Source: Clostridiales bacterium
Lineage (GTDB): Bacteria > Bacillota > Clostridia > Lachnospirales > Lachnospiraceae
Assembly: GCA_021203115.1 (NCBI GenBank)
Contig: JAJQBV010000224.1
Location: forward strand, 1 to 6,590
DNA: 6,590 nucleotides
Direction of reading: 5' to 3'
Shown: one piece after another, positions 6,348 to 6,590 of the stretch
Layout: every line of letters starts with the position of its first letter
How positions within the stretch are numbered: position 1 is the stretch's first letter
The notes under the pieces: model-generated
Database searches by the model: none
What the model saw: only the letters and a program-made list of their open reading frames with translations
What the model was told of the DNA's origin: nothing
Made by a program: the position numbers and the translations under genes

Positions 6348-6529
6348 GCCGAAAAAAGGAAGAATCCGCAGTCCATTCCGGAGCAAACACTGCTCCGGAA
6401 GCGGACTGCGCAAAGGAAAAATCTCATTCCACAGAGGAGCCGGGAACCGATTTCTATCGCGAACTCATTCACCAACCGACTTGTCTCACGCACGGTATCT
6501 GCAACAACTGTAACCGGTGTGAGCGCTGA
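6341..6529 (+). CDS. Small Cys-rich protein translationally coupled to the flavoprotein
   Basis: 62 residues, not recognised. The ATG sits inside the end of the flavoprotein gene (ATGGTAA, 7-nt overlap) and has its own ribosome binding site, GAAGGA at 6326-6331, 9 nt upstream, which is a typical coupled arrangement. The first 36 residues are charged and probably disordered; the C-terminal part, DFYRELIHQPTC followed by a short Cys/Asn-rich tail, has Cys at 48, 54, 57 and 60 (C-x5-C-x2-C-x2-C), plus C23 in the tail-free part. Four closely spaced Cys suit a metal site: an iron-sulfur cluster (electron carrier for the flavoprotein) or a structural zinc. Which one cannot be told from sequence. 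It could still be a chance frame, but the overlap, ribosome binding site and Cys pattern together argue that it is real. Confidence 0.6.
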   Translation: MVSRKKEESAVHSGANTAPEADCAKEKSHSTEEPGTDFYRELIHQPTCLTHGICNNCNRCER

Positions 6530-6554
6530 ATATTTTGGTAGTGTCAAGTAATCT

Positions 6555-6590
6555 ATGAAAAAAATCGAGCTTGAAAAAAGGCTCGAACGA
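6555..6590. terminator. Hairpin with T-tract on the - strand at the window edge
   Basis: TCGAGC (6565-6570) and GCTCGA (6581-6586) form a 6-bp stem around a 10-nt A-rich loop. The seven A at 6558-6564 become a T-run after the hairpin on the - strand, giving a good terminator for a gene coming from the right. Whether a T-run also follows on the + strand, to end the flavoprotein operon, lies beyond base 6590. The same bases also read ATG AAA AAA ATC GAG (from 6555), but no ribosome binding site precedes them. Confidence 0.5.

Noticed and set aside
1..6590. tRNA, rRNA, CRISPR array, complete insertion sequence or origin
   Set aside because: No cloverleaf, rRNA-like segment, regularly spaced repeat, transposase or DnaA-box cluster was found on either strand.

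Overview
The window looks like chromosome from an anaerobic Gram-positive member of the Clostridia, perhaps a gut Lachnospiraceae-like organism. The grounds are strong AGGAGG-type ribosome binding sites, mid-range GC with AT-rich intergenic DNA, a secreted PepSY-repeat protein with a Ser/Thr/Gly/Ala linker, and a carboxylate-transport/flavoprotein cluster. The taxonomic placement is inference from style; no marker gene is present.

Left part (1-1593, + strand): the C-terminal 122 residues of a MarR-family winged-helix regulator are cut by the window edge. A gene for an exported protein with two PepSY domains follows after about 120 bp. The reading frame continues in phase past that protein's UAA stop into a third, well-preserved PepSY domain (1300-1521). 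The locus therefore looks like a three-domain gene split by one stop codon. A hairpin with A-tracts and T-tracts (1550-1593) separates it from the convergent operon on the right.

Middle and right part (1621-6529): a divergent metabolic cluster. On the - strand, a 12-TM-type DASS/SLC13-like (ion transporter superfamily) permease is followed after 19 bp by an MmgE/PrpD-family enzyme. On the + strand, a PF12831-like FAD-dependent oxidoreductase overlaps a small 62-residue protein with a C-x5-C-x2-C-x2-C tail. The 313-bp gap between the two arms carries a good promoter for each direction and a perfect 13-bp palindrome over the -35 element of the transporter promoter, which suggests shared regulation. 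No regulator gene for the cluster lies in the window.

Taken together, the cluster reads as uptake of a di- or tricarboxylate, modification by a PrpD-type dehydratase/decarboxylase/epimerase, and redox chemistry on the product by a flavoprotein, possibly fed by the small Cys-rich protein. Substrate and direction of the redox step cannot be read from the sequence. The last 60 bases hold a hairpin with a T-tract on the - strand, plus an outward-facing TTGACA that could belong to a mobile-element end or to a convergent gene beyond the window.
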